Shown: positions 37,610 through 46,445 of the stretch, in pieces | Layout of the letters: each line of letters opens with the position of its first letter | How positions within the stretch are numbered: the first letter of the stretch is position 1 | Assembly: GCF_003391115.1 (NCBI RefSeq) | Contig: NZ_QTJP01000001.1 | Location: 1,860,001-1,924,000 of the forward strand | Direction: 5' to 3' | Source of the DNA: Sphingomonas crusticola | GTDB taxonomy: Bacteria; Pseudomonadota; Alphaproteobacteria; Sphingomonadales; Sphingomonadaceae | Length of the DNA: 64,000 nucleotides | The notes under the pieces: model-generated | What the model was told of the DNA's origin: nothing | Databases searched by the model: none | What the model saw: only the letters and a program-made list of their open reading frames with translations | Made by a program: the position numbers and the translations under genes

Positions 37610-38566
37610 ATGACCTCTCCGCTTGCCATCTTCCGCGCGCTTGCCGATCCGACGCGGCTGCGCATCATCGCGCTGTTGCGGCGCATGGAATTGTCGGTCG
37701 GGGAACTGGCTCAGGTGCTTGGCCAGAGCCAGCCGCGGGTCTCGCGCCACGTGCGCATTCTCGCCGACGCCGGCCTTTGCGACCGGCGGCGCGAGGGCAG
37801 TTGGGTTTTTCTAGGCCTGGGCCGGGCCGCGAGCGCGCCGCTGCTGGCGATGATTGACGGTTGGCGCGACGCGGCAGCCGAACGTTGGGAAGTGGCCGAC
37901 GGGGCCCGGCTGGAGGCGGTCCATGCCGATCGAGCGGCCGCAGCGCAGGCCTATTTCGATGCTCATGCTGCCGAATGGGATGCGATTCGCTCGCTTCATG
38001 TCGCCGAAGACGAGGTCGAGACGGCGATTACGGACCTATTGGCGGATGCGCCGATCGGCAGGATGGTTGATATCGGGACCGGCACAGGCCGCATGATCGA
38101 GTTATTGGGCGCAACCACCACCAGCGCGATCGGCATCGACCGCTCGCCCGAAATGTTGCGTTTCGCCCGTGCTCGCATGGGCCGCGCCGGCATCGAGCGC
38201 GTCGATCTGCGCCAGGGCGATATGTATGCCTTACCGCTCGACGACGGAGCCGCCGATATGGTCGTGCTGCACCAGGTCCTGCATTATGCGCAGGCGCCAG
38301 CCGCAGCGATCGCGGAGGCGGCGCGGCTGATCGGCCCCGACGGGCGGCTACTGATCGTCGACTTTGCCGCGCATGACCGCGACGATTTGCGTGAACGCGA
38401 GGGCCATGCGCGCCTCGGCTTCGACGACGAGCAGATGGCATCGTGGTTTGCGGCCGCCGGCCTGGAGCCGGCGCGGACGGTGGAACTGGCGGGCGGCGAA
38501 TTGACCGTCAAACTGTGGCTGGCGCGGCGCAGCGTCGACACGCGGCGATTGCGGGCGGTGGGTTGA
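37610..38566 (+). CDS. ArsR-type regulator fused to a SAM-dependent methyltransferase
   Basis: A 318-residue fusion. The N-terminal ~90 residues are a winged helix of the ArsR family (FRALADPTRLRIIALLRRMELSV, then LGQSQPRVSRHVRILADAGL). The C-terminal ~200 residues are a class I methyltransferase (MVDIGTGTGRMIELLG, IGIDRSPEML, and the later ADMVVLHQVLHYA and LLIVDFA). No metal-binding Cys pair of ArsR/SmtB type is visible. This fusion is widespread in alphaproteobacteria and is often near methionine genes; here it is coupled to a DsbD-like gene by a TGATG overlap. AGGAAGG precedes the chosen ATG. Its ligand is unknown. Confidence 0.85.
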   Translation: MTSPLAIFRALADPTRLRIIALLRRMELSVGELAQVLGQSQPRVSRHVRILADAGLCDRRREGSWVFLGLGRAASAPLLAMIDGWRDAAAERWEVADGARLEAVHADRAAAAQAYFDAHAAEWDAIRSLHVAEDEVETAITDLLADAPIGRMVDIGTGTGRMIELLGATTTSAIGIDRSPEMLRFARARMGRAGIERVDLRQGDMYALPLDDGAADMVVLHQVLHYAQAPAAAIAEAARLIGPDGRLLIVDFAAHDRDDLREREGHARLGFDDEQMASWFAAAGLEPARTVELAGGELTVKLWLARRSVDTRRLRAVG

Positions 38567-40581
38567 TGATCAGGATTTTCTGGGCCGCGTTGCTGGCGCT
38601 GATGGCGGTGCCCGCGCAGGCGGCACAGCTGGAGCCCAATCATATTACGCCAAGCCTCGTTGCCGAGACGATGACGCCGGCGGCGGGCAGCAAGGTCGCG
38701 CTGGCGTTCATCATGAAGCCCGCGCCGCAATGGCATGGCTATTGGAAGAATCCCGGAGATGCCGGGCTCGAGACACGGGTGGCGTGGACCGCGCCGAAAG
38801 GGCTTGCGTTCGGGCCGCTGCAATATCCGGTGCCGCAAACCCTGCTGATCGCCGGGCTGATGAACTATGTCTACGAACGCGACTATGCCGAACTGGTGAA
38901 GCTTGATGTGCCGGCAGGACTGGCCAAGGGCACCACGCTGCCGATCACCGTGAAGCTCGATTGGCTGGCATGCAATCCGCAGACCTGCGTGCCGGAGACG
39001 GCGACGCTCGCGATCACGCTCACGACCGGCGACGGTGCGGTCGCGCCTTCGGCGCGCAGCCAGTTCGATCGCTGGCGCGCTGCTTTGCCCAAGCCGCTTG
39101 GCGCCGACGCCCATTTCGCCGTTGCAGATGGGCGCTTTCGGTTGGAGGTCCCGTTTCCGGCCGCGACGGCAACGGATCGGCCTTATTTCTTCCCGTTGAC
39201 CGATGGCGCGATCGATTATGCCGCGCCGCAAACGGCGTCTCGCGACGGCGACCGGCTGGTGATCGAGACCGCGGCCAAGGCCAATGTACCGGGCAAAGTC
39301 GAGGGGCTATTGCGGGTCGGGCCGAGCACCGGGCTGATGCTGACCGCCATGCCGGGCAAGATCACGCCTGTCTCGCAGGCAAGTGGCGACGGCGGGCTAC
39401 GGACCTTCCTGACGGCCCTCGGCGGGGCGATCCTGGGCGGGCTGTTGCTCAACATCATGCCGTGCGTCTTCCCGATCCTGAGCCTCAAGGCGCTGAGCCT
39501 CGCACGGGCCGGAGGGACCGAGCACGAAGCGCGGCGCGAGGCGCTGGCCTATACGGCCGGGGTGGTGTTGATATGCGCCGGTCTCGGTGCGGGCTTGCTG
39601 GCCCTGCGCGCAGCGGGCGGCCTGGCCGGATGGGCATTCCAGCTGCAGGATCCGCGTGTGATCGCCGTGCTGCTGCTGCTGGTGCTGGCGGTCGGGCTGA
39701 ACCTGGCCGGCTTGTTTGAACTGCCGGTGCTTTCGGGAGGCGGCAAGCTGGCCGGAGCCGGCGGGCTGCAGGGCGCCTTCTGGACGGGGGCGCTGGCCGC
39801 CTTCGTCGCCACCCCGTGCAGCGGACCGTTCATGGGCGTGGCGCTCGGCGCCGCGCTGCTGTTGCCCGCCGCCGGAGCAATGGCGATCTTCATCGGACTA
39901 GGCGTGGGACTGGCTTTGCCCTTCCTGTTGCTGGGCTTCGTCCCCGCACTGCGGCGCTGGCTGCCGCGGCCCGGCGTGTGGATGGACCTGTTTCGGCATA
40001 TCCTGTCCGTGCCGATGCTGGTCACCGCGTTGGGTTTGGCGTGGATCCTGGGGAGGCAAGCGGGAGTGGACGGAATGACGGTCGGTCTGGCGGCGGCGTT
40101 GGCGATCGCTCTTGGGCTGTGGTGGGCCGGGCTACGTCAGACGGCAATGAAATCCGGAGCGTGGTGGCCGGTCTTTGCGGCCTTGCTGCTGGCGGCTGGC
40201 CTGATCGCGATCATGCCGCGCGATGGGGCGGTGGCAGCGACGGTAAGCAAGGGCAATGAGAAATTCAGCGAGACACGTCTGGCTGAGCTGCGCAAGGAAG
40301 GGCGTCCGGTCCTGCTCTATTTCACCGCCGATTGGTGCCTGACCTGCAAGGTCAACGAAAAGGCGGCAATCGAGCGCGACGAGGTGAAACAGGCCTTTGC
40401 AACCAAACATGTCGCGGTGATGGTCGGTGACTGGACCCGGGGGGACCCGGCGATTAGCCGCTTCCTGTCGCAACACGGGCGCTCGGGCGTGCCCTTCTAC
40501 CTCTTCTATCCGGCCGGCGGAGGCGAACCCCGCGAGCTGCCCCAGATCCTGACGCCGGGACTGCTCGCGGGATTGAGCTGA
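38566..40581 (+). CDS. dsbD: DsbD/ScsB-type membrane thiol reductase
   Basis: A 671-residue inner-membrane protein. After a signal peptide comes a DsbD-alpha-like periplasmic domain with a Cys pair in LACNPQTCVP (about residues 137-144). The central eight-helix region has Cys300 in NIMPCVFP and Cys418 in ATPCSGP. The C-terminal thioredoxin-like domain has CLTC (Cys591 and Cys594). It carries electrons from cytoplasmic thioredoxin to periplasmic targets. The domain order and N-terminal form fit the ScsB subgroup. The in-frame start at 38566 overlaps the stop of the regulator gene; an upstream extension to 38443 is not needed. Confidence 0.9.
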   Translation: MIRIFWAALLALMAVPAQAAQLEPNHITPSLVAETMTPAAGSKVALAFIMKPAPQWHGYWKNPGDAGLETRVAWTAPKGLAFGPLQYPVPQTLLIAGLMNYVYERDYAELVKLDVPAGLAKGTTLPITVKLDWLACNPQTCVPETATLAITLTTGDGAVAPSARSQFDRWRAALPKPLGADAHFAVADGRFRLEVPFPAATATDRPYFFPLTDGAIDYAAPQTASRDGDRLVIETAAKANVPGKVEGLLRVGPSTGLMLTAMPGKITPVSQASGDGGLRTFLTALGGAILGGLLLNIMPCVFPILSLKALSLARAGGTEHEARREALAYTAGVVLICAGLGAGLLALRAAGGLAGWAFQLQDPRVIAVLLLLVLAVGLNLAGLFELPVLSGGGKLAGAGGLQGAFWTGALAAFVATPCSGPFMGVALGAALLLPAAGAMAIFIGLGVGLALPFLLLGFVPALRRWLPRPGVWMDLFRHILSVPMLVTALGLAWILGRQAGVDGMTVGLAAALAIALGLWWAGLRQTAMKSGAWWPVFAALLLAAGLIAIMPRDGAVAATVSKGNEKFSETRLAELRKEGRPVLLYFTADWCLTCKVNEKAAIERDEVKQAFATKHVAVMVGDWTRGDPAISRFLSQHGRSGVPFYLFYPAGGGEPRELPQILTPGLLAGLS

Positions 40582-40583
40582 AT

Positions 40584-41333
40584 TTAGAGGTTGGCGCCGC
40601 CGCTGACTTCCAGCGAGCGACCGTCAACCCAGCGCGACTGATCCGAAGCAAGGAATAATACGGCATCGGCGATGTCGTCTGGCTGACCGATCCGCTTCAG
40701 CGCCTGCAGGTTCTTGATATAATCGCGTCCCTCTTCGGTGCCGAGGAAGGCTTGCGCCATGTCCGTGTCGATCGCGCCCGGTGCGATGGCATTCACGCGG
40801 ATACCGCGCGGCCCGAGTTCCTTCGCGAAATTGCGGGTCAGAACCTCGATTGCGCCCTTGGTAGCGGAATAAGCGGCCGTGCCATCGAATGCGGCCCGGG
40901 CGACCACCGACGAGAGCAAGATGATCCGAGAACCTTCGCCCAGGATCGGCAGCAATTGCTGAACGAGGAAGAAGGGCGCGCGAACGTTCACTGCGAATTG
41001 GCGATCGAACTCTTCGACCGTTTCCTCTTCGATGCTCGCGAGATTGGCGACGCCGGCATTGGCGACGAGAATGTCGAGCCGGTCGATGCCCAGCCCACGA
41101 ACGGCGTCTGCAAGTTTATGAGCGCCGTCGGCGGCGGCGAGGTCGCCGCCGACTGCCTCGGCCTGGCCGCCCTTGGCACGGATATCGGCGACGAGGCTGT
41201 CGGCGGCGTCGCGGCTGGCGCTGTAATGGACGATCACCCGGGCACCGGCTTCGGCCAGGCGGGCGGCGGTGGCACGGCCAAGGCCGCGCGAGGCACCGGT
41301 CACGAGGGCAATCTGATTGGTAAGGTCGGTCAT
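40584..41333 (-). CDS. SDR family oxidoreductase (3-oxoacyl-reductase-like)
   Basis: A 249-residue classical short-chain dehydrogenase similar to FabG-type enzymes. TGASRGLG (12-19) is the cofactor motif, ANAG is at 91-94, Ser142 is in LLSSVVA, and Tyr155 and Lys159 form the YxxxK pair in AYSATKG. The C-terminal AIAPGAIDTDMA and WVDGRSLEVSGGANL are typical. It is not linked to fatty-acid synthesis genes, so 3-oxoacyl-ACP is only one possible substrate. It converges with the DsbD-like gene (2-bp gap). Upstream, about 90 bp separate it from the amidohydrolase gene. Confidence 0.88.
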   Translation of the reverse strand: MTDLTNQIALVTGASRGLGRATAARLAEAGARVIVHYSASRDAADSLVADIRAKGGQAEAVGGDLAAADGAHKLADAVRGLGIDRLDILVANAGVANLASIEEETVEEFDRQFAVNVRAPFFLVQQLLPILGEGSRIILLSSVVARAAFDGTAAYSATKGAIEVLTRNFAKELGPRGIRVNAIAPGAIDTDMAQAFLGTEEGRDYIKNLQALKRIGQPDDIADAVLFLASDQSRWVDGRSLEVSGGANL

Positions 41334-41426
41334 GGTACGTCTCCCTGAGGAAACTGCCAGATAAGCTTATTCGTTACGGACCCCACGCACAGATTCTATA
41401 CCATACGTTACAGAATGTTTAGTGGA

Positions 41427-43121
41427 TTAGCTGCCAGTCCGTACCCAGGCGCGAACGCCGCCGATCCATGTCTCCAATACCTTAGTCTCCCGCAATGCGC
41501 GCGAATCGATTTGGAACGGATCGCGGTCGAGCAGGATGAAATCGGCGAAATGACCGGGCGTAAGGCTGCCAATGCGATCTTCGGCCTTGGCGGCATAAGC
41601 GGCGCCGGTGGTGAAGGCCGCCAAGGCCTGCGTCAGGCTGATCTTCTCCTCGGGCAGAAAGCCGCCCGGGGGATCGCCCGCCGCGTCCTCCCGCGTGACT
41701 GCATCGGCCATGCCCGGGAAGGGGTTGGGATTTTCGACCGGATAGTCGGATCCGAAGGCGAGCGTGACGTGATTGTCCAGCATCGTCTTCCACGCATATG
41801 CGCCCTTGAGCCGGCCCGGCCCGAGCCGTTTGACCGCCATGATGTGATCCGAGGTGGCGTGGGTCGGCTGCATCGATGCCACGACCTTATATTTGGCGAA
41901 GCGCGGCAGATCGGCGGGATCGATAATCTGCGCATGCTCGATCCGCCAGCGGCGGTCACCTTCGTACGTCGCCGACAACTCCTCGATCGCATCCAGCACC
42001 TGCGCGTTGGCGGCGTCGCCGATCGCATGAACCGCCACTTGGAACCCGTCCATCGCGGCGCGGCTCATCAGATTCTTGATCTTCGCATCATCCAGGAATT
42101 GCAGGCCGCGGGTGTTGGACATGTCGCTATACGGCTGCTTGAGCCATGCGCCGCGCGAGCCGAGCGCGCCGTCGGCATAAAGCTTCACCCCGATCATCCG
42201 CAGCCGACCGTCGTAGAGCCACGGCGTCGGCTGGGATCCGGCGATGGTGAGCACCGCATCGACGCCCATGCCGTAGCTGGTGATGCGGACACGCAGACGG
42301 CCGGCGTCGCCCAACCGCCGCATCGATTCCCAATCGTTGACGTCGGTGCCCATGTCGCTGGTCGCGGTGACGCCGTCGGCGATCAATATGTCCTGTGCCT
42401 TGGCGATCGCGGCATCGCGCTCGCGCGGCAAAGGCAGCGGCGCGGCTTTCTCGACGAGAGCCCTCGCGGCGTCGACGAAGAGGCCGGTGGGGCTGCCCTT
42501 CGCATCGCGCTCGATCCGGCCGCCGGGCGGATCCTGCGTGCGCGCAGTAATGCCCGCCGCCGCCATTGCCGCGCTATTGGCGAGGATGGCATGGCCGTCG
42601 ACGCGCTCCAGCAGTGCTGGACGGTCCTTGGTAAAGGGATCGAGGTCGGCTGCCGTAGGAAAGCGGCCGAGCTTCCACTTCTCTTGGTTCCAGCCGCCGC
42701 CGCGGATCCAGGCAGGCGTCTCATGCTCGGCTGCGTAGCGTTGCAGCTTACGCTGGGCGTCTTCCAAAGTGGTCGTCTCGGTCAGGTCGAGGCTGAGCGC
42801 CTGGAAGCCGAGGCCGGAAATGTGGCCATGTGCGTCGTTCAAACCGGGGAGCAAGGTGCGGCGCTGGCCGTCGAGGCGAAAATCGGGCCGCTCGGGCCTC
42901 GCCTCGCCATCGTGCAGCAGCTTGGCCACGCGCCCGTCGCGGCCGATCAGCAGACCGTTAAAGCGCTCAAGGTTTCCCTGCGCGTCGATCGTGTAGCCGT
43001 TGACGTTATCCACCAGTCCCTGCGGCGTGACCGGGATTTCAAGTGCGGGCAGTTGCTTGCGCGCCGCCACTGGCGCAGCGGCGAGCAGCATGATGAGGGT
43101 GAGAGTGATCACGCGCCTCAT
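41427..43121 (-). CDS. Exported amidohydrolase family protein (YtcJ-like)
   Basis: A 564-residue protein with a signal peptide (about 1-20, ending PVAA) and a TIM-barrel metal-dependent hydrolase of the YtcJ/imidazolonepropionase-like group. Metal-site segments are LLPGLNDAHGHISG (NDAHGH), AVHAIGDAANAQVLDA, WRIEHAQII and LAFGSDYPVE. The frame continues upstream to 43466, but the ATG at 43121 begins the signal peptide and overlaps the stop of the upstream gene by four bases. The substrate is unknown; family members hydrolyse cyclic amides or carbamates. It is coupled to the 3-hydroxyisobutyrate dehydrogenase-like gene. Confidence 0.85.
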   Translation of the reverse strand: MRRVITLTLIMLLAAAPVAARKQLPALEIPVTPQGLVDNVNGYTIDAQGNLERFNGLLIGRDGRVAKLLHDGEARPERPDFRLDGQRRTLLPGLNDAHGHISGLGFQALSLDLTETTTLEDAQRKLQRYAAEHETPAWIRGGGWNQEKWKLGRFPTAADLDPFTKDRPALLERVDGHAILANSAAMAAAGITARTQDPPGGRIERDAKGSPTGLFVDAARALVEKAAPLPLPRERDAAIAKAQDILIADGVTATSDMGTDVNDWESMRRLGDAGRLRVRITSYGMGVDAVLTIAGSQPTPWLYDGRLRMIGVKLYADGALGSRGAWLKQPYSDMSNTRGLQFLDDAKIKNLMSRAAMDGFQVAVHAIGDAANAQVLDAIEELSATYEGDRRWRIEHAQIIDPADLPRFAKYKVVASMQPTHATSDHIMAVKRLGPGRLKGAYAWKTMLDNHVTLAFGSDYPVENPNPFPGMADAVTREDAAGDPPGGFLPEEKISLTQALAAFTTGAAYAAKAEDRIGSLTPGHFADFILLDRDPFQIDSRALRETKVLETWIGGVRAWVRTGS

Positions 43122-43984
43122 CGGCCGAGTCTCCGCACGATCGAGGATGTGTCCTGGCGACCGCCGCCCAGCTGCTGCACCTCGGCGTAAAATTGGTCCA
43201 CCAATGCCGCGACCGGCAAGGTCGCGCCGTTGCTGCGCGCCTCCTCCAGCGCGAGGCCCAGATCCTTGCGCATCCAATCGACCGCGAAGCCGAAATCGAA
43301 TTGATCCTGCGCCATCGTCGCCCAGCGATTCTGCATCTGCCAGCTTCCCGCGGCGCCCGCCGAGATCGCCTCGAATACCTTGCCGGTGTCGAGACCCGCG
43401 GCTTGGGCGAAGCGCAGCGATTCGGCCACACCCTGGATTACCCCCGCGATCGCAATCTGGTTGCACATCTTGGCCGTCTGGCCGGCGCCGGCTTCGCCGA
43501 CATGGACGATGCGCGCGGCATAAGCTTGCATCAGCGGCTCGGCATGGTCGAACGCCTCATGCGTTGCGCCGCACATGATGGCGAGCTTGCCATTTTCCGC
43601 GCCGGCCTGGCCGCCCGATACCGGCGCATCGACCACCAGCAAGCCGCGCTCCTGCCCCTCCACGGCAAGTCGGCGGGCGATGTGGGCGGAGACGGTCGTG
43701 TGGTCGACGAACAGTGCACCCGGACGCATCGCCCCGAAGGCGCCGTCTTCGCCAAGCGTCACCTCTTCCAGATCATGATCCGCCCCAACGCAGGCGAAAA
43801 CCGCATCCGCACCCTCAGAAGCAAGAGCCGGGGTCGCGGCGCTCTTGCCGGAATATTTGGCCAGCCATGCTGCGGCTTTGTCGCCGCTGCGATTATAGAT
43901 GGTCACGTCGTGTCCGGCAGCGGCGAGATGTCCGGCGATCGGCGCGCCCATCACGCCCATTCCGATGAACCCAATTTTTGCCAT
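43118..43984 (-). CDS. 3-hydroxyisobutyrate dehydrogenase-like NAD(P)-dependent oxidoreductase
   Basis: A 288-residue beta-hydroxyacid dehydrogenase. The Rossmann motif is KIGFIGMGVMGAPIAGHL (residues 3-20). The substrate motif is VVDAPVSGGQAGAENGKL, the catalytic Lys is in AGAGQTAKMCNQ, and FGFAVDWMRKDLGLALEEA is the family C-terminal helix. It oxidises a 3-hydroxy acid such as 3-hydroxyisobutyrate, tartronate semialdehyde or a similar compound; the exact one is unresolved. It starts at an ATG (43984) and is followed by the exported amidohydrolase in an ATGA overlap. Confidence 0.88.
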   Translation of the reverse strand: MAKIGFIGMGVMGAPIAGHLAAAGHDVTIYNRSGDKAAAWLAKYSGKSAATPALASEGADAVFACVGADHDLEEVTLGEDGAFGAMRPGALFVDHTTVSAHIARRLAVEGQERGLLVVDAPVSGGQAGAENGKLAIMCGATHEAFDHAEPLMQAYAARIVHVGEAGAGQTAKMCNQIAIAGVIQGVAESLRFAQAAGLDTGKVFEAISAGAAGSWQMQNRWATMAQDQFDFGFAVDWMRKDLGLALEEARSNGATLPVAALVDQFYAEVQQLGGGRQDTSSIVRRLGR

Positions 43985-44118
43985 GGTGCTCCCGATGCTT
44001 CGCGCGTCGCCTGTCGCTGCCGTCCACAACGCGCAGAATGGGTCCCTTACGGCGGCGCTGGGACGCGCGCCAGCACCCGGGGTTCAAAAAGCGGCGCGAT
44101 GCGCCTAGGGGCAGGCCT

Positions 44119-45363
44119 ATGGCCACGCTTACCAAGTCCGCCGCAGCCGACCCGCTGCCCATAACTCTCGACGATGTTCGTGCCGCGCACGCGCGCATCG
44201 CCGCGTCGATCGTGCGGACGCCGACGCTTATTAGCCGCACGCTGGGTCAGCTCACGGGCGCGACCGTTTATCTCAAATTCGAGAATTTGCAGTTCACCGC
44301 CGCTTATAAAGAGCGCGGCGCGCTCAATAAGTTGCTGCAGATGGACGACGCCGCGCGCACCCGCGGCGTGATTGCGGCCTCGGCCGGCAATCATGCCCAG
44401 GGGCTAGCCTATCATGGCGCACGCCTCGGCATTCCGGTCACGATCGTGATGCCGCGCACCACCCCCAACGTTAAGGTCAGCCAGACCCAGGGCCATGGCG
44501 CGACCGTGATCCTGCACGGCGAGAATGTGGACGATTCGCTGGCGCATGCGCGCGAACTGGCGTCCGAGCGCGGCCTGACCATCGTTCACCCGTTCAATGA
44601 CGAGCAGGTGATTGCGGGCCAGGGCACGGTCGCGCTGGAGATGCTGGCGGCGGCGCCCGACATCGACACGATGATCATCCCGATTGGCGGCGGCGGGCTG
44701 ATCTCCGGTTGCGCGACGGTTGCCAAGGCGCAGGGCAACATCGAGGTGATCGGCGTCGAGGCCGAGCTCTATCCGTCCATGTATAATCGCATCAAGGGCA
44801 CCAGCCTGCCTTGCCACGGCGACACGCTCGCCGAGGGCATTGCGGTGAAGGAACCGGGCTCGATCACATCGGGGATCGTCACGCAGCTTGTCGACGATAT
44901 CGTCCTGGTCTCGGAGCGCTCGTTGGAGCAGGCAGTGTCGCTGCTGCTGCAGATCGAGAAGACAGTTGTCGAAGGCGCGGGCGCGGCGGGGCTGGCTGCG
45001 TTGTTCGCCTATCCCGACCGCTTTGCCGGCAAGACCGTGGGCATCGTGCTATGCGGCGGCAATATCGACACCCGCCTGCTCGCCAACGTGCTGTTGCGTG
45101 ACCTTGCCCGCTCCGGCCGGCTCGCGCGCCTGCGCATCAAGCTGCAGGATCGGCCGGGCGCGCTCTACAATGTCGCGCGCATCTTCGATCAAGAGCAGGT
45201 CAACATCATCGAGGTCTATCACCAGCGCGTCTTTTCGACGCTGCCGGCGAAGGGCCTGATCACCGATATCGAGTGCGAAACGCGCGATGCGGCCCATCTC
45301 GCGCGCCTGATGGCGGCTCTCGAGGCAGAGGGATATGACGCCAGCCCGGTCGAACTCGCCTGA
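44119..45363 (+). CDS. ilvA: Threonine ammonia-lyase
   Basis: A 414-residue PLP enzyme that deaminates threonine to 2-oxobutyrate, the first step of isoleucine synthesis, or breaks down serine. The PLP-lysine segment is FTAAYKERGALNKL, the phosphate loop is IGGGGLISGC, and ASAGNHAQGLAYHG is the family substrate loop. A single C-terminal ACT domain (about 330-414, LRIKLQDRPGALYNVARIF) suggests amino-acid control. The 2-domain layout is nearer the TdcB/short IlvA type than the classic E. coli IlvA with two ACT-like domains. It lies alone, divergent from the dehydrogenase gene. Confidence 0.92.
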   Translation: MATLTKSAAADPLPITLDDVRAAHARIAASIVRTPTLISRTLGQLTGATVYLKFENLQFTAAYKERGALNKLLQMDDAARTRGVIAASAGNHAQGLAYHGARLGIPVTIVMPRTTPNVKVSQTQGHGATVILHGENVDDSLAHARELASERGLTIVHPFNDEQVIAGQGTVALEMLAAAPDIDTMIIPIGGGGLISGCATVAKAQGNIEVIGVEAELYPSMYNRIKGTSLPCHGDTLAEGIAVKEPGSITSGIVTQLVDDIVLVSERSLEQAVSLLLQIEKTVVEGAGAAGLAALFAYPDRFAGKTVGIVLCGGNIDTRLLANVLLRDLARSGRLARLRIKLQDRPGALYNVARIFDQEQVNIIEVYHQRVFSTLPAKGLITDIECETRDAAHLARLMAALEAEGYDASPVELA

Positions 45364-45490
45364 GGACCGTAACGACTATGCGGTGAATTGACGCGCCGTC
45401 GATAACTTAGGTGGTGAATCGGCTTTTCATCCCACTCCGGGAACGGCATAATCGACAGACCGGGGCCATAGGGCGAGGCGCGTGTAAGCG

Positions 45491-46282
45491 GTGAGTGCGC
45501 AGTTCAAATTTCCGAGGTTCTTCGTCACCTCGCCTGCGCCATGCCCCTATCTGCCGGGGCGGACGGAGCGCAAGGTTTTCACCGAACTGGCCGGCAGTCA
45601 TGCCGCCGAGTTGAACGAAGCGCTGGGCCGGATCGGCTTTCGGCGCAGTCAGGGTGTTGCCTATCGCCCGAGTTGCACCGATTGCCAGGCCTGCGTCTCG
45701 GTGCGGGTGGTGGCAAGTGAGTTCAGCCCCAATGCTACCCAACGCAAGCAGATGCGCCGCCACGCGGATCTCGTGGTAAATATGTGCGAGCCGTGGACGA
45801 CCGAAGAGCAATTCTCGCTGCTGCGTCGCTATCTCGCCGCGCGCCACCCGGGCGGGGGCATGGCCGAGATGGACGAGCTCGATTTTGCCGACATGGTCGA
45901 GCAGACGCCGGTCACCACCTTCATGATCGAATATCGTGAGCCGCCGCAGGGTGGACGGCCTGGGAAGCTGGTCGGCGCCTGCCTGACCGATCAGCAGTCA
46001 GACGGCCTGTCGATGGTCTACAGCTTCTTCGATCCCGCGCACGAGACGCGGCCGGGGCTCGGGACCTTCATCATTCTCGACCATATTCAGCGCGCTCGCG
46101 CCGCGCGCCTGTCGTTCGTTTATCTCGGCTATTGGGTGAAGGGCTCGGCGCGGATGCAATATAAGGTCCGCTTCCAGCCGATCGAGCGGCTTGGCCCCAA
46201 TGGCTGGCGCCGGTTCGATACGGCCGAGACCGGACCGGAGCTGCCGCCCGTCAGGGGCGGCATGAAATTTCCCAAGCTCTAA
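45491..46282 (+). CDS. bpt: Leucyl/arginyl-tRNA--protein transferase, Bpt/Ate1 family
   Basis: A 263-residue aminoacyl-transferase of the Bpt (R-transferase) family, which adds leucine to N-terminal Asp or Glu, marking proteins for the N-degron pathway. The conserved Cys cluster is in ACPYLPGR-type [13 protein letters not shown] and in [13 protein letters not shown]; the acyl-CoA N-acyltransferase-like C-terminal half has SMVYSFFDP and [17 protein letters not shown]. It starts at a GTG in front of a weak ribosome-binding site. The gene is monocistronic. The leucyl specificity is inferred from subfamily resemblance. Confidence 0.9.
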   Translation: MSAQFKFPRFFVTSPAPCPYLPGRTERKVFTELAGSHAAELNEALGRIGFRRSQGVAYRPSCTDCQACVSVRVVASEFSPNATQRKQMRRHADLVVNMCEPWTTEEQFSLLRRYLAARHPGGGMAEMDELDFADMVEQTPVTTFMIEYREPPQGGRPGKLVGACLTDQQSDGLSMVYSFFDPAHETRPGLGTFIILDHIQRARAARLSFVYLGYWVKGSARMQYKVRFQPIERLGPNGWRRFDTAETGPELPPVRGGMKFPKL

Positions 46283-46445
46283 TTCATCCATCAGGGTGGC
46301 GGGCTGTTCCCAGCCGCCAGAGACAGAAAGAGGTCGACCTGGCCGTCTACGCGTGCAGCTCGCGAAGCCGCGCGCGTCGGGCTTTTCCGCGCCTGCGTAC
46401 TGCGGCAGGAGTTGAGGTGGACCGGGATAGCGCACAAGGTAGCGG

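Noticed and set aside
43122-43466. N-terminal extension of the amidohydrolase to 43466
   Set aside because: The added sequence is a shadow of the dehydrogenase gene and would bury the signal peptide that starts at 43121.
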